Shown here piece by piece: positions 31,901 to 45,900 of a stretch of 64,000 bases of DNA. The notes beneath the pieces are model-generated. The model made no database searches. It was not told the origin of the DNA and saw only the letters and a program-made list of their open reading frames with translations. The first letter of the stretch is position 1; every line of letters begins with the position of its first letter. Location: positions 2,629,001 through 2,693,000 of the forward strand of contig JAQFVV010006294.1 of NCBI GenBank assembly GCA_028023455.1, in the 5' to 3' direction. This stretch comes from Epiperipatus broadwayi (taxonomy: Eukaryota; Onychophora; Udeonychophora; Euonychophora; Peripatidae). The position numbers were made by a program, and so were the translations under genes.

Positions 31901-33683
31901 AATATTAAGCAAGCACTATCGATATTTCAACAATTAATGTATATAGTACTTATTAAGTAAATTATTTTAATGCCAAAAAATGTTTCTATCTTTTATACAG
32001 ATTTTTCATAATGGACTTCTTTCTTATATGCAATTGAGACTTGACAAAATGTCTTATTAAAATATTTCAATTCAGTGTGGCATTCTTTTTCAAGATTAAA
32101 GAAACAAATATTAACCTTCCTTATTTTTTAAAATTATTTATCAATAATATGTGACTTTATTATATCTAATAAATTCAAAATGTTTCATCATTTTAAAACT
32201 TTTAATTTACTAGAAATTCATTTGAGCAAAACTAATCTCTTTAAAAATCTTTATTATTCACCAGATTAAACTTTTATGAATTATAATTATTTCAGTAGGA
32301 GCAGTAATTTTCTATGCACTCTAGAGCCCTCTATTGCAATCCTAAACTTTATGCTATCTATACTCAAATCACAGATCAGTCTCTAACCATTGTCTTCAAG
32401 AGTAGTAATTGAAGAGAGCCAATTCTCAGTGTTCCCTGCCATCTGGTATGCATTTATTGCTCAGGCTTATTAATGAAGGGTCCTGGAGTATAGAGGATAG
32501 ATTGAATTATTGCCCATAATGCAAATATTAAAAGTCATCTGAAGCTTTGTTATTAACTAATTGTGAAAAGAAATATATGAATAACTAAGCTGCTTCGAAC
32601 TTCCATTTCTTAATATATTTAGTATTTCAATTTGGAATATCTTCTTCCTGAGATTTCTTTATTTTTATGTTAATTATATTTCTTTCATCTCATCCTTTGA
32701 TTTTTAACCAATGTTTTATTCTTATAATTAATGATATTTTTCTTTCAATTAATAATAATAAATGCATATTTTGTTTATATATAAGAAAATGTTAATGAAA
32801 CATTGTGACTACTTACTTAAATTAATATTTGTTTAGAGATATAAATTGATAGCGAAGAAAATAATAAAAAATATTCAAAGATTTGAATTGAATTTTTAGA
32901 TTTTAAATTATCCTAATAGTTTGCAGTAAATATATTTTTTTAAAGAATGGAATAAATATCCTACCATATTGGTCTGGGCAGACTTTATGTTTATGAAAAG
33001 TATATATATATTACTTACAACAGTTCTTTCATATACCCTTCAATGCAAACAAATTTTCTTAAAAACTTCTTTATTTTCCTTACAGTTTCAACTGTCCAGC
33101 AGTCTTCATCAGAGCTACAATATTTGAATAATATGAAAAGTAAATAACTTTGTGCAAATAATTTTCTAACCTTTTAAAGAAATAATTATTTGACGAGGAA
33201 TGGGGTATACAATGTCTATAACTTAAGGAAAAAAGACAAACATTCATTTGCTTGAACATTTAATGATATATGTGCTTTCCAGACAATCTTAAATTAAATT
33301 TAAAAAATGATTATTTTTTATGTATGGTGTTAAGATATAATATGAATCTTCCAATTTTTAGAAATATAATAATACTTTTGTGTGTAGTCCTGAAAAAGAC
33401 AAAAATGATTGAAATGTTGGAAGTGAAAAGTGATGAAATAAATTTTCATACATTATTGATTTCAGAAATATTTGAAAATTTGTAAAAACAATTCAATTTT
33501 AATAAAAAAATTTAAGATTTTCCAAGTTTTTAGAAAGCAGTTGTTTTATAGATTTTACTTTTTTATTAATTTATAGAAAGAAAAAAAAAATCTAATAATA
33601 TCTTTATCAAGTCAAAAGTTATTTTATATAACAATTGTTTTTTTATAAATTTTTAATGAGATTGGTGGTAGTGGTATTTTTTC
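28981..33683. other. Long AT-rich region, no gene seen
   Basis: Poly-T runs, ATATAT and chance short frames only. A hammerhead-like relic sits at about 33070-33130. Confidence 0.5.
33070..33130 (-). ncRNA. Possible decayed hammerhead (PLE-type tail)
   Basis: On the minus strand CUGAUGA is followed by GACUG...CAGUU (5 bp with a G-U pair), GAAAC and UGUAA. A similar block lies on the minus strand at 63385-63440 with CUGAUGA, CC, GAAACUGUAA but a poorly pairing stem II. Both are followed by AATAA or AATAAA-like and poly-A-like sequence. Probably old element ends. Confidence 0.3.
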
Positions 33684-33697
33684 AAAATCATATTTAC
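33684..33697. repeat. 14-bp target-site duplication, left
   Basis: AAAATCATATTTAC, identical to 40011-40024, bounding the LINE. Confidence 0.85.
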
Positions 33698-33994
33698 ATT
33701 TCAAAAACAAATTTATTCACATACAGGTAAAATACAAGAAAAGGCAATAAGTATACAGAATTAAATCAAGTACCACAATTGCATATGATACAGATAAGCC
33801 AACAAAATAAATTTCAAAAATTACATAAGGTATCGGAAAACAAGGCAATAAGATCAATAAGTATACAGAGCTAAATCAAATATAGATATTACATACCTAT
33901 ATATAGAGTTAAGTAGATTTCAAAGATTACATATGGAGCCAGAAGACAAAATAAGGTTCCCAGGATTAAACTACACCCTGGTCTGGCCCCATGT

Positions 33995-36900
33995 CTATTT
34001 GTCATCTTCACTGATGTTGTGTAGGGTATTAAAGTTCATCCATGGAACAGTCAATCCCCCTATCAAAAATAACCCTGCATCTGACTGACCAAATGGAAAA
34101 GTTTATAAAGGTAGCAAGGCTAATTGGTCCAAAGCATCCTTCTTGGAATGCAGTTTTAAGAAGAATGTTGGCGGGATCCATGTTATTAATCCATCGTAAA
34201 GCCAGGTTTTGGAAGTAAATCCACATTGATCCAAAATGTGAGCAATGGTCTCCTCATGCTTGATATATAGGGGACAAATAGGATCAATATTATAACCCCT
34301 TTGGTAGCAAAGGAAGGACCCTATAGGAAGATCCCCGAGGTTAACTTTCAGCAGAAAGAAAACAAACTTGGGACTAAGCTTGAGAAATTTAGTCAATTTT
34401 GTGAACTGGGATATTCCAATAGGAAGCAAGTTAATAGTCTTGATTTTATCAGAAAAAAAACCAGATGGTAGTCCTCCCAGTAAGAGAACTTGTTATGGAA
34501 AAGGGAACCAGAAGTTTTGGATTTTTGGATAAATTTCCATAAACTTGATGTAGCCACATTTTCTGCTGCTTAGTTGGAGGCTGATCACTGTGATCAACTT
34601 TCTCCATAGGAACTGGGCATTTCATGTTGAGGTTATCTTTAAATATTTTATATAGCACATTGTGAGTCCGATGAATATAAAAGATTCTAAGCTAATGAAG
34701 AGAAAGGCCATTAAGGAGCCTAGGTTACTGTAGTATATTTAAGCTGATGACTGTGGCCTTGTTAATGAATAAATTTGTTGGGGAAAAGCCAGCGAAGTAG
34801 TATAGTATTTTTGGCAGTATCGACATTCAATAGGGTGACTCCCCAAGAGAGGAAAACTTTAGACTAATGTAATAATGCAGTCAATCTTGGTAAACAATGA
34901 ATTTTGCAAATCCCTCATGATAGATGGGGAGAAAGCCAGATGGAAATGAAATTTTTGAGGGAGAGTCCCAAAATCACCTGGGATCTGTTTGTTAAAATGG
35001 ACCATACAGCCAACTTCCTTCTATTGACTCTGAAACCAAAATGATGAGCAAATTGGTCCAAGTTCTTCAAGGCTAGTTAATTCATCCTGAGATGACAGAA
35101 AATACAATCACATTGTCCATATAGGAGATATGATCTATGTTCTCGTTCAGTATAGGGATGGCTATCCCTGAGAAGATAGCCTCAATGTGGAACAGCAATG
35201 GGTTAACATAGGCCATGAAGAGAAGTGCACTCTGGTGAGCCCTGTGGGATGGAAACAGCTGAAATCCTGGTGCAGCTCAACTATCCAAAGAGAGAAACAA
35301 TTCACAGTTTTGAAGATCATTTGGAGGTATGTGGAAGGCACTTGGAGGAATTGGAGTTCCTCCAGTACACCGAGTAGCACATCGATTCTGATGCAATCGA
35401 AGGCCCTGGCAAAGTCAAGTTGGACTGCAACTGGACAGGACATTCTTTTCCTACAAACATGATTGACAAGAAGGTGAAATTGGCTGATGGTGTCAGCAGT
35501 GGAGCTCTTCCTCTTGGCAAATTGATAAGAGGATAATTGATATATGATGTCTTGAAGATCCTCTTTAATGAGGCCTTCAATCATTTTAACAAGCAAAGGC
35601 ACCATTGCTATCTGACAAAGATTCTCCAACTCATGAGGTGCCTCCCACTTTGTGATAAGAGGAACCATAGCGATTGGACAAATCTTATCAATTTCATGGC
35701 AGTTATCAGCAAGAAGATCTACCATACCCTTGATGATTGGGATGGTAAATGCATAAAGATGCAGAAGAAGAAACTTGGGAATTCCATGAAGCCTAGGATG
35801 TGTATGGTCAGGGAATGACTTCAACTTTAGTAATATTCTGGCTTTAGAAATACAATGCAGATCAGAGTCTTCCACAATGAAATTTTCTCCATTAATTAAT
35901 TATACTGAATGGTTGAAATTTTTTGGAATAGTGGTCACGAATCCTGGCCAGCATGGATTGATCTGGAGTAATAGTTACCTTACACCTCAATTGATCTGGG
36001 GGCCTTTGATCTTTTGCTGGAACCAAGTGCCTCATCTAAGATAAGCCCTAGTCTAGCAGTGTTGTTGATGGAGGTATTGCCAGGCCCTTTTGATCAAGAG
36101 GTACTCTGCCCTGGCCTGTGAGAATTTGTATTTAGCGTTAAGAATATTGGGTTTTCTGCACCCCAAATGGTAGGTGTTTGAGATCAAGGACAATCCAAGT
36201 CCAGTTCTTGGAGCATGTGAGCTGGACCCTTAGATTCACAAATACATTTGTCTCGGATTCAATGAACAGCCCCTAAGCAAATTGTGTGAAGAGGGATAAT
36301 ATCTAGATTCTTTTGGAAACAATGTAAGCTTCGGATATTAATTGGGTGGTGATCTGTCTGGTAAGAATGTGGTTGGTATGTGGCATTTCTATTATTTGAA
36401 TGACAAATTAGATTGATCCTCACCTCTAAGGCATAATGATCAGAAAAAAATGGTCAGCCAGAGATGATCCTCAATAATCAGATCGAGTATGGGAGAAAAG
36501 TAGATATAGTCGATCAACGGTCTGATTTTTTTCATGTAATATGAGAAAGCAGACAGGGAAAAGCTTCCGCTCACAACGGGTTGATTAAGACATTGAACTT
36601 GCTTTGAAACTGTTCCTGGGTATAGTTGAAATCACCAACAATCAGTTGGGAATGAACTGGCCCTTAGGACAGTTAATTATGTGTATAACGCTAAGTACTA
36701 ATTCGGAACGCCTTGATAAGTAAACATTTACCAGGTTCATAGACCAACTGTTAAATTGCACAATGGCAATTAAGCAGTTGGAATCAAATGTGTAAAATTT
36801 TAAACAGATTAGTGACTTTTTACTAATGATAAAAGACTCCTCCCACAGTAGAGGAGTATGAATAGTTGAAAATAAGCCAGATTTTGGATGTTTATAAGGT

Positions 36901-37008
36901 GGGTCAGACCGGAGATGAAGTTTTATCTCATACAGACAGGATATCCAGGGCATTATGAGTTTAGGCCCCGGACATGCATTGAATTGTCACTAAACATTAC
37001 AGTCATGG
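33995..37008 (-). pseudogene. LINE ORF2: endonuclease-reverse transcriptase, broken
   Basis: Start near 37008: MFSDNSMHVRGLN resembles the 'NVRGLN' start of LINE endonucleases. Endonuclease motifs follow: LVNVYLS, IVGDFNYTQ (GDFN) near 36640 and SDHYALEVRI (SDH) near 36440. RT motifs: SSYQFAKRKSSTADTISQFH, VAVQLDFARAFDCIRIDVLL, and SYMDN in place of (F/Y)xDD near 35120. C-terminal: CPLYIKHEETIAHILDQC, a CxxxHxxxC-type motif. Frameshifts occur between nearly all of these, so it is inactive. Confidence 0.85.
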
Positions 37009-37667
37009 TCTTTTCCACCACAATCAGGAGGTTTATCCTCCAGACCAATTCCCTCAGGATTCAGTTCCAAGTGGAGAGGATATCCACCTCAGGATCAGGC
37101 TGGCAGTCATCACTGTCAAGCAAAATTGTCCTGCAGAACAATGATCGGAACTGGCAACTATGGCAAACCCGGATGCTTCATTAGAAACAGCTAGTTTAAT
37201 GCTATCCCAGTGTCAGCTAGAACAGGAGAATTTAATCAGCATTTCTGTAGGGCTCAACTTTTGCAGTGGGCTGATCCTGATGGCAAGCCATATTGGTGAG
37301 TAGGCTATCTCCACGGCCACTGAAGCAAGCCGGGGAGGACCTAGATTTCCAGTGCTGACTTTTTTTTACACTTTATTGTTCCCAGAATCACTAGCCGAAA
37401 CCATTCAGACAATGTCGTCCTCTACCTCAGTCAGGATCTCAGTGATCTGCTCCTCGGCAATCACTATCTCTAGCTTTGGAAATATGTCAGTAGGGTTTTG
37501 GTGTCTCTTGTAGTTCTTCATGATGCTAACTTTGTATTCCCTGGCCTTACACCCGGATCCATGGGGTTTGATATATTGCCATATCTGGTTGTAGTGGCTA
37601 ACCTACCAGTCAGAGCTTGGTCTGAGGGCTGAACATCCCTTTTTTTGAATCTATGGTATATTCTAAG

Positions 37668-39604
37668 TTATTCTTCACATTGCTTACACTTACGATCTTG
37701 ACAATTCCTCATGAGGTGCCCCTGTTGGCAGTGAAAACATTGTGGAGGCACTCCATGAAGAAAGATGAGTGGAGAATTTTTGTATTCAACAAGCCCAGGG
37801 ATCAATAAGGGTGATATCTCTTTACCAAGAACAATCTTGAAGAGAGTGACGTTAGAGTATACTTCTGTTTCAGCATGTTGCTCAAATCTATAATTAAAAG
37901 GGATCAAAATCTTCTGGAGGTCAGCTTTTCCAAAGTTAGTGCTGCAAGTGCACACCATTCTGTCTAAGATCCTTGGACAATTAATGTCTATGCTCACCAG
38001 ATAATGGTTATTTAATGACTTATGATTGTTATGGAAAGCTTTTGCTCTTATGTTTTTGAACTGGACTATGATGTAGCACTTGTTTGGGTTACGTTTTTGA
38101 AGTGGACTATGATGTAGCATTTGTTTGGGTGAAACAATATTTTAAAGATTGAGCCCCAGAGACCATTTGTCTTGAAAAAATCATAAAGCGCATGAACAGG
38201 AAACTTAAAAGATTAAGGTTATTGTCAGTGGCTGATAGTATAACTGCATTGTTGCTTTTGTAATTTTTGAAAAGTTCTGTGAAGCAAGGCTGGGATAGAT
38301 TAATTGAAACTGTTAATTGATATTTAAATGTTTTGAGATATCACATGGAGGATTATATGAGAGTTTGGATGGTCCTCAATTGTCTCAATCCATATCTAGG
38401 TTGTCATCCATTATTTGCATAAAATATTTTTGCAGAGGCTTCCCTTTAAAACTTTTGCTTGTATTAGGAGTCGTATCTCCAAAAAATCTAAGATTTTCTG
38501 CAGTTTGGTCTGCATAAGACCTAGATTTGGGATTGTTTGGTCCTTTCTTATTTTGGGCATTACTTTCTGTAAGAGTATGACTCTAGAGTTCTTGCTGAGC
38601 TTAGTTACTTCAGGTATATTATCAATATCAGTTTTTGTCTACAGAATTTAGTCCAGAAACCGTGGGCCTGCATTCAGTGAAATGTCAAGCCATCTGGTCT
38701 TAGAATTGGAGTTCAACTCAGGAAATTCAGATTCTAAAATGTTAGCAGAATGATTCTGAGTGAACAATATACTTTTAGACAAATCAGTATTAATAGTATC
38801 AACTGTACTTTCGGATTTGTTCTTTTGGCAAGTAATGTTTTGGTTTTCCATTGGGATTAGGTCCAGATGATATTGAAGGTTTCATGGGCAAATTATCCAA
38901 CATTGTGGCTCTTTTCATGGAATCTATACCATTAATTAAAAATCCCATGTTGTCCGTAAGAAAATGTTGAGTTGCGAATTAATGCTAAAATACGCATTTG
39001 TATTGACAGACGTTTCTTTGGGTTTGTTGACACAACTTTCTTGTCTGGCAATGGATTTAGATCTTGTAAGCAATAAACTGCTCTCATATGAATAGTCTAC
39101 TAGTTTCGTATCTATGAATCCATATGCTTTTGCAGTTTTTAGTGTTTCTGACCATTTGAAAACCATTTTCTGCAGAAAAATTTTTTCCCCTAAGATTTTC
39201 ATTTATGTTATAAAGATTTTGTTTTATAAATGACGCTACTGTTCCGTCGGTATTTGCAATAGAACTTTTTTGGGGAGTCCTTAAAAAATTGTTTTTTTCA
39301 CAGGGTTGGATCTTGTATTTTATTTGACTCTTGAGTGAGGTTTTGCACCAGTTTTAGATCGCTGCAAAGTTTTACCACTTGTCAAAACTTCCAGAAGCGA
39401 TTTCTGTAACAAATTCTGTTTCGTTGTTTTTTTCAATGGAACTTTTTTTTTTTTAAAACATGTAAACTGTTTGATTTTTTTTGTAGGCTTAGGGATTAAA
39501 CTGAAATCTACAATGTCTGAATCAGGTCTTGTTTCAAAAGTAGGTTTAAAGTTGATTTTATTCGGTTGCAAGTTCATGTTAATGGTTGTCGCTTTGGAGG
39601 ACAT
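37668..39604 (-). pseudogene. LINE ORF1: gag-like nucleic-acid-binding protein, broken
   Basis: The frame opens with MSSKATTINMNLQPNKINFK at 39604 and is lysine-rich, as are ORF1 proteins. It continues in pieces (39202-38936, 38851-38648) to 38120-37668, which ends with QCFHCQQGHLMRNCQDRKC, a CCHC zinc knuckle followed by more Cys. ORF1 proteins coat LINE RNA. It is split by frameshifts. Confidence 0.75.
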
Positions 39605-40010
39605 TTTTCTTGTAGTAATTTCTTCGGAAATGAAAATTTTTGCTAGGTTCTGAATTGGTTTTGCATAGCAAATCAGTATTACTGATAGCTCTGCCCTTTC
39701 TTAGATTCCTGTTCAGTATTTTAGACTCTTCCATAGATTCTTTATTAATAACTATAGTGTCTTTATTAGTAACTATAGTTTCATTTATATTCTAAGGTTG
39801 ACTAAACATTCTTCAGAACCGATAAATAAATGGATTTTATGAATGAAAATCTTTAGATTTTTAATCACAAAGGTTGTAGAATATTAGATAAAGCACCAAG
39901 TTTTTGAACAACTTTCCTCTTCAAATATTACATCTATAGTATGTGAAATATCCACCTCAAATAGAGCATGAGAATAGCAAACTAACCTCAATGGCTACCA
40001 GAAGCAGAGT

Positions 40011-40024
40011 AAAATCATATTTAC
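40011..40024. repeat. 14-bp target-site duplication, right
   Basis: AAAATCATATTTAC, identical to 33684-33697. Confidence 0.85.
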
Positions 40025-42890
40025 AATGAGAAAATTCAGCATTTATAATGAGAAAATTCAGTTCTTAAACAATCCCTAGATTTTTATCTGAGATCCACAT
40101 TTTGTTTCTTAAAATGAGGATTTAATAAGATTTAAAATAGTATTTCATTTTAAGGTTAAACTGTTTATATTGTTATATTTTGTTATAAAAATCCATTTGT
40201 CCATTCAAAAATTATCAACTTTAAATCTTTTGTGTCAGTATTCCATGTTCCTAATTAAAAGAACATATTATTTATGCCAAATGTAATAAAAGTAATATTA
40301 ATAATTTTATATTTGGAAAAAAAAACTGAAAATATTAATTACATTAAGGTTGTATTTGATGTTTTCTCTAATGAAAAAACGATACTTTTTTCTTAAAAGT
40401 GTATAAATCTTTCATTACTTTGGATTGTGATATGACAATTTAAATTATAAATGATTTTTAAAAAATGTAGACATATAGATAATGATTTTTATACACACAT
40501 GGTTTAAAGTGCACTAATTGTATACTAAATATCTAACTTCCTGTGGCTTAAAACTAAAAATAAAAAAACTTGAATAAAATCAGCCAGAAAGATTATGACA
40601 ATGAAATGGTTTTGAGAAATATTTTTTAATGCACTGTCCTTTATAAAAAAAAATCAGTGTGATGTCTGATAATAAAAGCCACCATCAAGAGATGATACTT
40701 GGTCATAATATTTTGTTATCTTCAAGAATTTTTTTAAAAATGATTTGATATATAGTATTTATGATTTTTATTACTTTCTTAAAAGAGAAATTTGGCACAA
40801 TGTTTTTCCTGGTGTATAAAATTAATTAAAGATAATTTCTGGAACTGATTCATCTCTTGAATAAGGATGTAACTCTTGTAATAATAATAGATTTTTCTTC
40901 ACTTCACTGCTAAAATTATTAACATTTTTTAATAGTATGAGGTTTAAAAAATATTGTTCGTCAAGCAATGCTTAATGTGCCATCTATCTGAAATGAATAT
41001 TAGTAACAATTCTAACTGTCGGAAGAAAGCTTTAATTCTTTCTTTTTTGATTATAACAATTCATTTATTGAAATTAATATACGTACTGACATACTTTTGG
41101 AACATTTTTTTTTTTAATGATTATATGTACAATTGGAAATGGTGCGTGTTTGTTGTTGTTTTATTTTTTAAAAAATGAATAATTGCTAATCAATTAAATT
41201 ATTCTTAAGACATTAATTTTCTGGTGTTTTCTTTTTACTTGAAATTACATTAACTTGTCATCAAAATCACTATGATCTGACTGAAAAGTGCATAGGCTAT
41301 GTGGAAGAAACATTTTTTTAATATATATTTCTCTAAAAAGTTATAATATTGTTTTTACTGAGACTTGATCTAGTCATTTTAATGAAGCTATGTCCCGAAT
41401 TTTTATTGGGGGGAGGGGGCTATATATTTATATTTGAAAGCTTATATTTAACACGATGATACTTCAAACAACCCTAAAACACGAAACCAGCACAAGATGT
41501 TCTTAGGTTATTTGCTTTTTTTTATCTATTTGCTTGTAAGAGATATACTTTTAAATAGATGATTTCAAATATATTTTATACTGCACTTATGTGGAAAAGA
41601 ATGAGTGTAATGTGGAATATAATGACCTTTAATTATAGTCTTTATGTGCTAATAATATATTTAGTCTAATAAATTATTATTAATAACTGATATATTTTAT
41701 CTAAAAAGATAATTATTATTGATGTTGTTCAGAAATTTAGTACTTGTAATTTAAATTGAAGTCTTTTTAATTCAATTATCTGTCAGACTTTAAATAATAA
41801 AAATTCTGATTAAAAATACTCTTACAAATATTTATTTTCTAGTGGAGAAACTTTGAAAACTTTCACATTTATTTTGTAAAGTTAAAAAATAAATAATTTA
41901 AAGAAATTTATAGTATAACATAGAAATTTATTTCTAATAAGTACTATAAAAGTAAAAAAAGAGAGAGAGAGCTTTAGAATATGACTTAGTAAAACACGAT
42001 TTCCTTGATAAATAATAAATTAAATGGTAGAAAAACAAAAACATTTCAAGAAATACAATACATACATTGTTTATAAAAATAATTACTTTAGAATAGATTA
42101 TAGAATGCATTTAATAACTTACAGCATAACTCTTGTATTGCTGGAAATAATTATTTTCAACAAACTAAAAGATAAATCATCAAGCATTTGTTATTGCCTG
42201 CTCTGGAGACAATATAACTCAATAATTTGTATTTTTAATCATTGTTGCAAACAGCTTAATAGCTCTATGATTATCTTTTTAACTTAGAGTGGTATACAGA
42301 TAAGCAACTGAAAACATTTCAGTTCGTTGTAAAGCAATGACTCAATTGAAAGCAGTTAACAACAGAAGTCAATATTTTTTTTATCATAATTTAAAATCAG
42401 ATTGGCCTAGTTTTACTTATATAAATTTCATCTGGGATTAACACATCAAGCAGGCGTCCAGCTTGGGAATTGGTTGGTTAAATATCTATAGCGTTGACTA
42501 GAATTTTGATTTCAATAGTGAGATGACTAATTGATTACAAGTGACTTTAAATCTGAATGTGTTAGTGGCTTCTTTGTAGCTTTAGATTAACTGACCATGA
42601 TAGCGCTTTTATAAACTTCAGTCACAGTTTATTGTTGGAAAAAATAGACTTATATTGAAAACAGCATAATGTCGTCTGAAATGGTCGAACTTCTATAAAG
42701 ATTTTACTGAAGAATAAATTGTTTGACTTGGAAGATATATTATATAATATAGTCAACCAAAATAAATACATTTGAGCTATTCAATTATAAGAATATATAG
42801 TTTTCATTATTAGTTTCATATAAAATTATTATTTTAGCTCCAACTTAATTGTAAAATATTGCATTTTTAATTAGAAATATACTTATTGTA
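40025..42890. other. AT-rich DNA, no gene seen
   Basis: Only short chance frames (e.g. 40954-41178, 42024-42287) without recognisable motifs. Confidence 0.5.
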
Positions 42891-42895
42891 GTCAA

Positions 42896-42967
42896 GCGTT
42901 GGTAGCCTAACGGTTAGCGTAGCTGCCTTCCAAGCAGCCGGCCCGGCTTCGCTTCCCGGTCAACGCT
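42896..42967 (+). tRNA. tRNA-Gly(UCC)-like sequence, probably a pseudogene or SINE head
   Basis: 72 nt. The acceptor stem GCGTTGG pairs with TCAACGC. The anticodon stem GCTGC/GCAGC holds a CTTCCAA loop with anticodon TCC. The T arm is altered: one C-C mismatch and TTCGCTT instead of TTCGATT, so the B box is weak. A-rich sequence follows (TCGACATAAAAATAAAAAAA). Related, more decayed sequences occur at 51520-51600 and, inverted, at 58545-58640, each ending near GACACATG and poly-A. This suggests a tRNA-derived SINE family. Confidence 0.5.
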
Positions 42968-45900
42968 TCGACATAAAAATAAAAAAAATGCTTAGTATAT
43001 TCATTCACTTATTTGTGTGTGAATCAAGTGGAAAAGTGGGGTGAGATCTTTTAAGTGTTAAAATGTATTTTTGACTTTATAAAAAATGAAATTATTTAAA
43101 TAATTAAAAATACAATTCGACAAAAGAGGCGGGAATATACATTTAAAATTATAATTCTTTTAAATAACATTTAAGCTAAATTATACAATTAACTACTGCA
43201 GATATTGTTACAAATATATTAAATCTATAAGCCTTTTATTTCAATGCATGAAATTTAAATTTGTAGACAAATGTTTTGTATTGTTGCTTAAAGCATTACT
43301 ATCTGAAGAAAAATCTTTTCCATGACTATGAGAAATAGAACGAAATATAAAGAAAGCCGTCTACAAGCGAAATCATTTTGTTTTTATATATTGTACCCTC
43401 ACCATGGAGTAGAAATAAACAAATAAATGTTCCGGCTAAAACTTTCAACCTTACAATAGTAAAACAAGTATTACGAATATCTTACAATAATTTATACCAC
43501 TGGACCAGCTCAAATTAATAATAATAAAAATATGGTACGATTTAAATAAATAATAAGATAATATAATAAGAATCATGAGACATATGGTAAAAAGTAAAGT
43601 AGGAGTAGGATTACATTGAGCATATATACCAAAAGATACAATCTCAATGGCATAAGAACATCCCTCTTTTTATTTCAAATAGAAATATAATTTATAGCAT
43701 TCTTAAGACTTTAAAGAATATTATAAATAATCAAATGTAATATTAATAAATAAATAATAGTTTTGTTATTAAAATATGATTGTCTCGGGTTCTTTAAATA
43801 AAATCTCAACTAATTTACAAATTTCTGTAGCCAAGTATGATAAGGGATTTTGTATCATTCCTAACTATATCTAAACAATAATAATAATATTCCTATACTT
43901 AATCTAACTAACACATGATATAACATCTATTACTCAATAATCTAATCATTAATAATAATATATTCCTATTCTCTCATATGGCATATTATAAGTATGGTAT
44001 AATCTGAACAATATGTGGCTACAAGAAATATACTTAATTATAGGGCAGTATTTTCAATAATAAATTATGACCAAAATAATCTTATATAATTTTGCTGTGT
44101 CATATTCTGAATAATGATTAATATTGTTTAAATAAATAATATTTAAAATTATAATGTGCAAAATATGTTTAGTTCTGAATTCTGTAAAATTGGAACCTGT
44201 GGAGGTAAGGAGATCAATAATAACACAAACAACAAGTTTATAACAACAACTTTAACAAATTTATTTTATACTAAAAAAAATAATTATATACAAAAAAATA
44301 TTTACAGTCTTAAAACAAATACTTACAAATATTATATTAAAATTAGAAATATATATATACAAAATAGAATAAAAGAAAGATTGAAATTACAATTTCGAAA
44401 ATCATAAATGAGTAAGCCTTCACTCTGACTTATGAATTTTAAAATTAGAAATATATATGTATTAATTATTCAAAAATATTTTGTTATTTATCCTACAATA
44501 TTGTATTAGCTTATTCTAGATTAATGAAAAGTAAATTTTAAAATAATGTTCATTTATGTACTAAATAATAAATTTTGCTTGGCACCATTCTATTTCTACG
44601 ATGGGTGTTTCATGTTCAAAACATAAAAAATATAAAAATAATTAAATAAAATATAAGCATTCATCATACAGTAATATACTTTATTTGATGTTTCATTGTA
44701 AAATATGCATTGCTTTATCAAAATGTTGTCGATTTATGAAAGTTGAAAGTATCAAAAAATATTTGAAAATATAAATTATGAATATTATATTTTATCACCA
44801 AAAATATTAAGAAAATTATTATTCTTTTATTATATTCACCATTAACATTATACATTCAACATCATTTATATTTCTCACAATACCAAAAACCTATTTTTCC
44901 TTTTTCTAAACAAATCATCTTTTCTAAAATTATCCATTATTCATCTTTCAAAAATACTATACTACACGATGTTTTGCTAATGAAATTCAGATAGCGATAC
45001 AATGCATAGGACATGAAGGAATAACTAGAGTAAAGACTCAATAGTATAAAAATAATTCAACAAATCACATGGAAATCAGTGTAAAGAAACAACAGGTATG
45101 TCCAAAATAATGTACTGGCTATTTTTCAGCACTTACAAATCATTAAAATATTAAGATCAAAAAAACACTGTTCATGGAAATGAATACAAAGTTTCAGGGC
45201 TATGTTATCTGTATTTGCATAATAACTTCTCAGATATAATATAGGCTCATTATCCTATCTTCTTAACACATCCTACTATATAAGCATTCAAAGTTTCATT
45301 ATTTTACTCCCTTGTCACTGCCATTTAAATAATTTCAAAATAGATTTAGATAGTTCACATCATAAAATAACTAAGCAAATTTCCCAATAATAAACAAAGT
45401 TACATATCACTTGATCCAACCATGACTACTATAAGAAAAGGTTCCACATACAAACTTATCCCCAAATACAAATGAGATATTTGATTTTAAAATATTCATG
45501 TCTTGAAAATAAATGTCATATGGTTTATCTAGCAAAGAATCATATCAAAATTATGATCATTTTATAAAGTTATAACGAACTTTATGATATAAAAATAAAA
45601 TATATGCATATTTCTCATAGCTTATATCTCTTAATAAAAAATCTATATGTGTTATTAACTCACACATTCATATGTTCATTTATTCATGTAACATAATATA
45701 AATATCATTATAACTCCAAGCAACTTTAAGAAAAGTACACATTGTATAAAAAAAAATTATAGAAATTATTTAAATTACCTAATGTGATCTTACTATTTGT
45801 AATTCACAACTTTTGAAGTTTTATGGTCCAGTTTTACATAAAATATAAAAGATTAATAAATCACTCATACTCATTCAGTGTAAACTAATGCACTTTAAAA

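Larger units (their letters stand above)
33698..40010 (-). mobile_element. Near full-length two-ORF LINE with 14-bp target duplication
   Basis: A 6.3-kb insertion on the minus strand bounded by identical 14-mers. Order on the minus strand: 5' leader (40010 to about 39605), ORF1 with a CCHC knuckle (39604 to about 37665), ORF2 with an APE endonuclease (from about 37008), reverse transcriptase (about 35900-35000) and a C-terminal zinc-like motif (about 34270), then a 3' end with AATAAA near 33725. It has no long poly-A tail. The GC content is clearly higher than the surroundings. Frames are broken many times. The clade is not certain (an APE-type LINE of the I/Tx1/CR1 range). Confidence 0.85.

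Noticed and set aside
35187-35818. Plus-strand frames in the LINE ORF2 region
   Set aside because: Shadows of the minus-strand reverse transcriptase.
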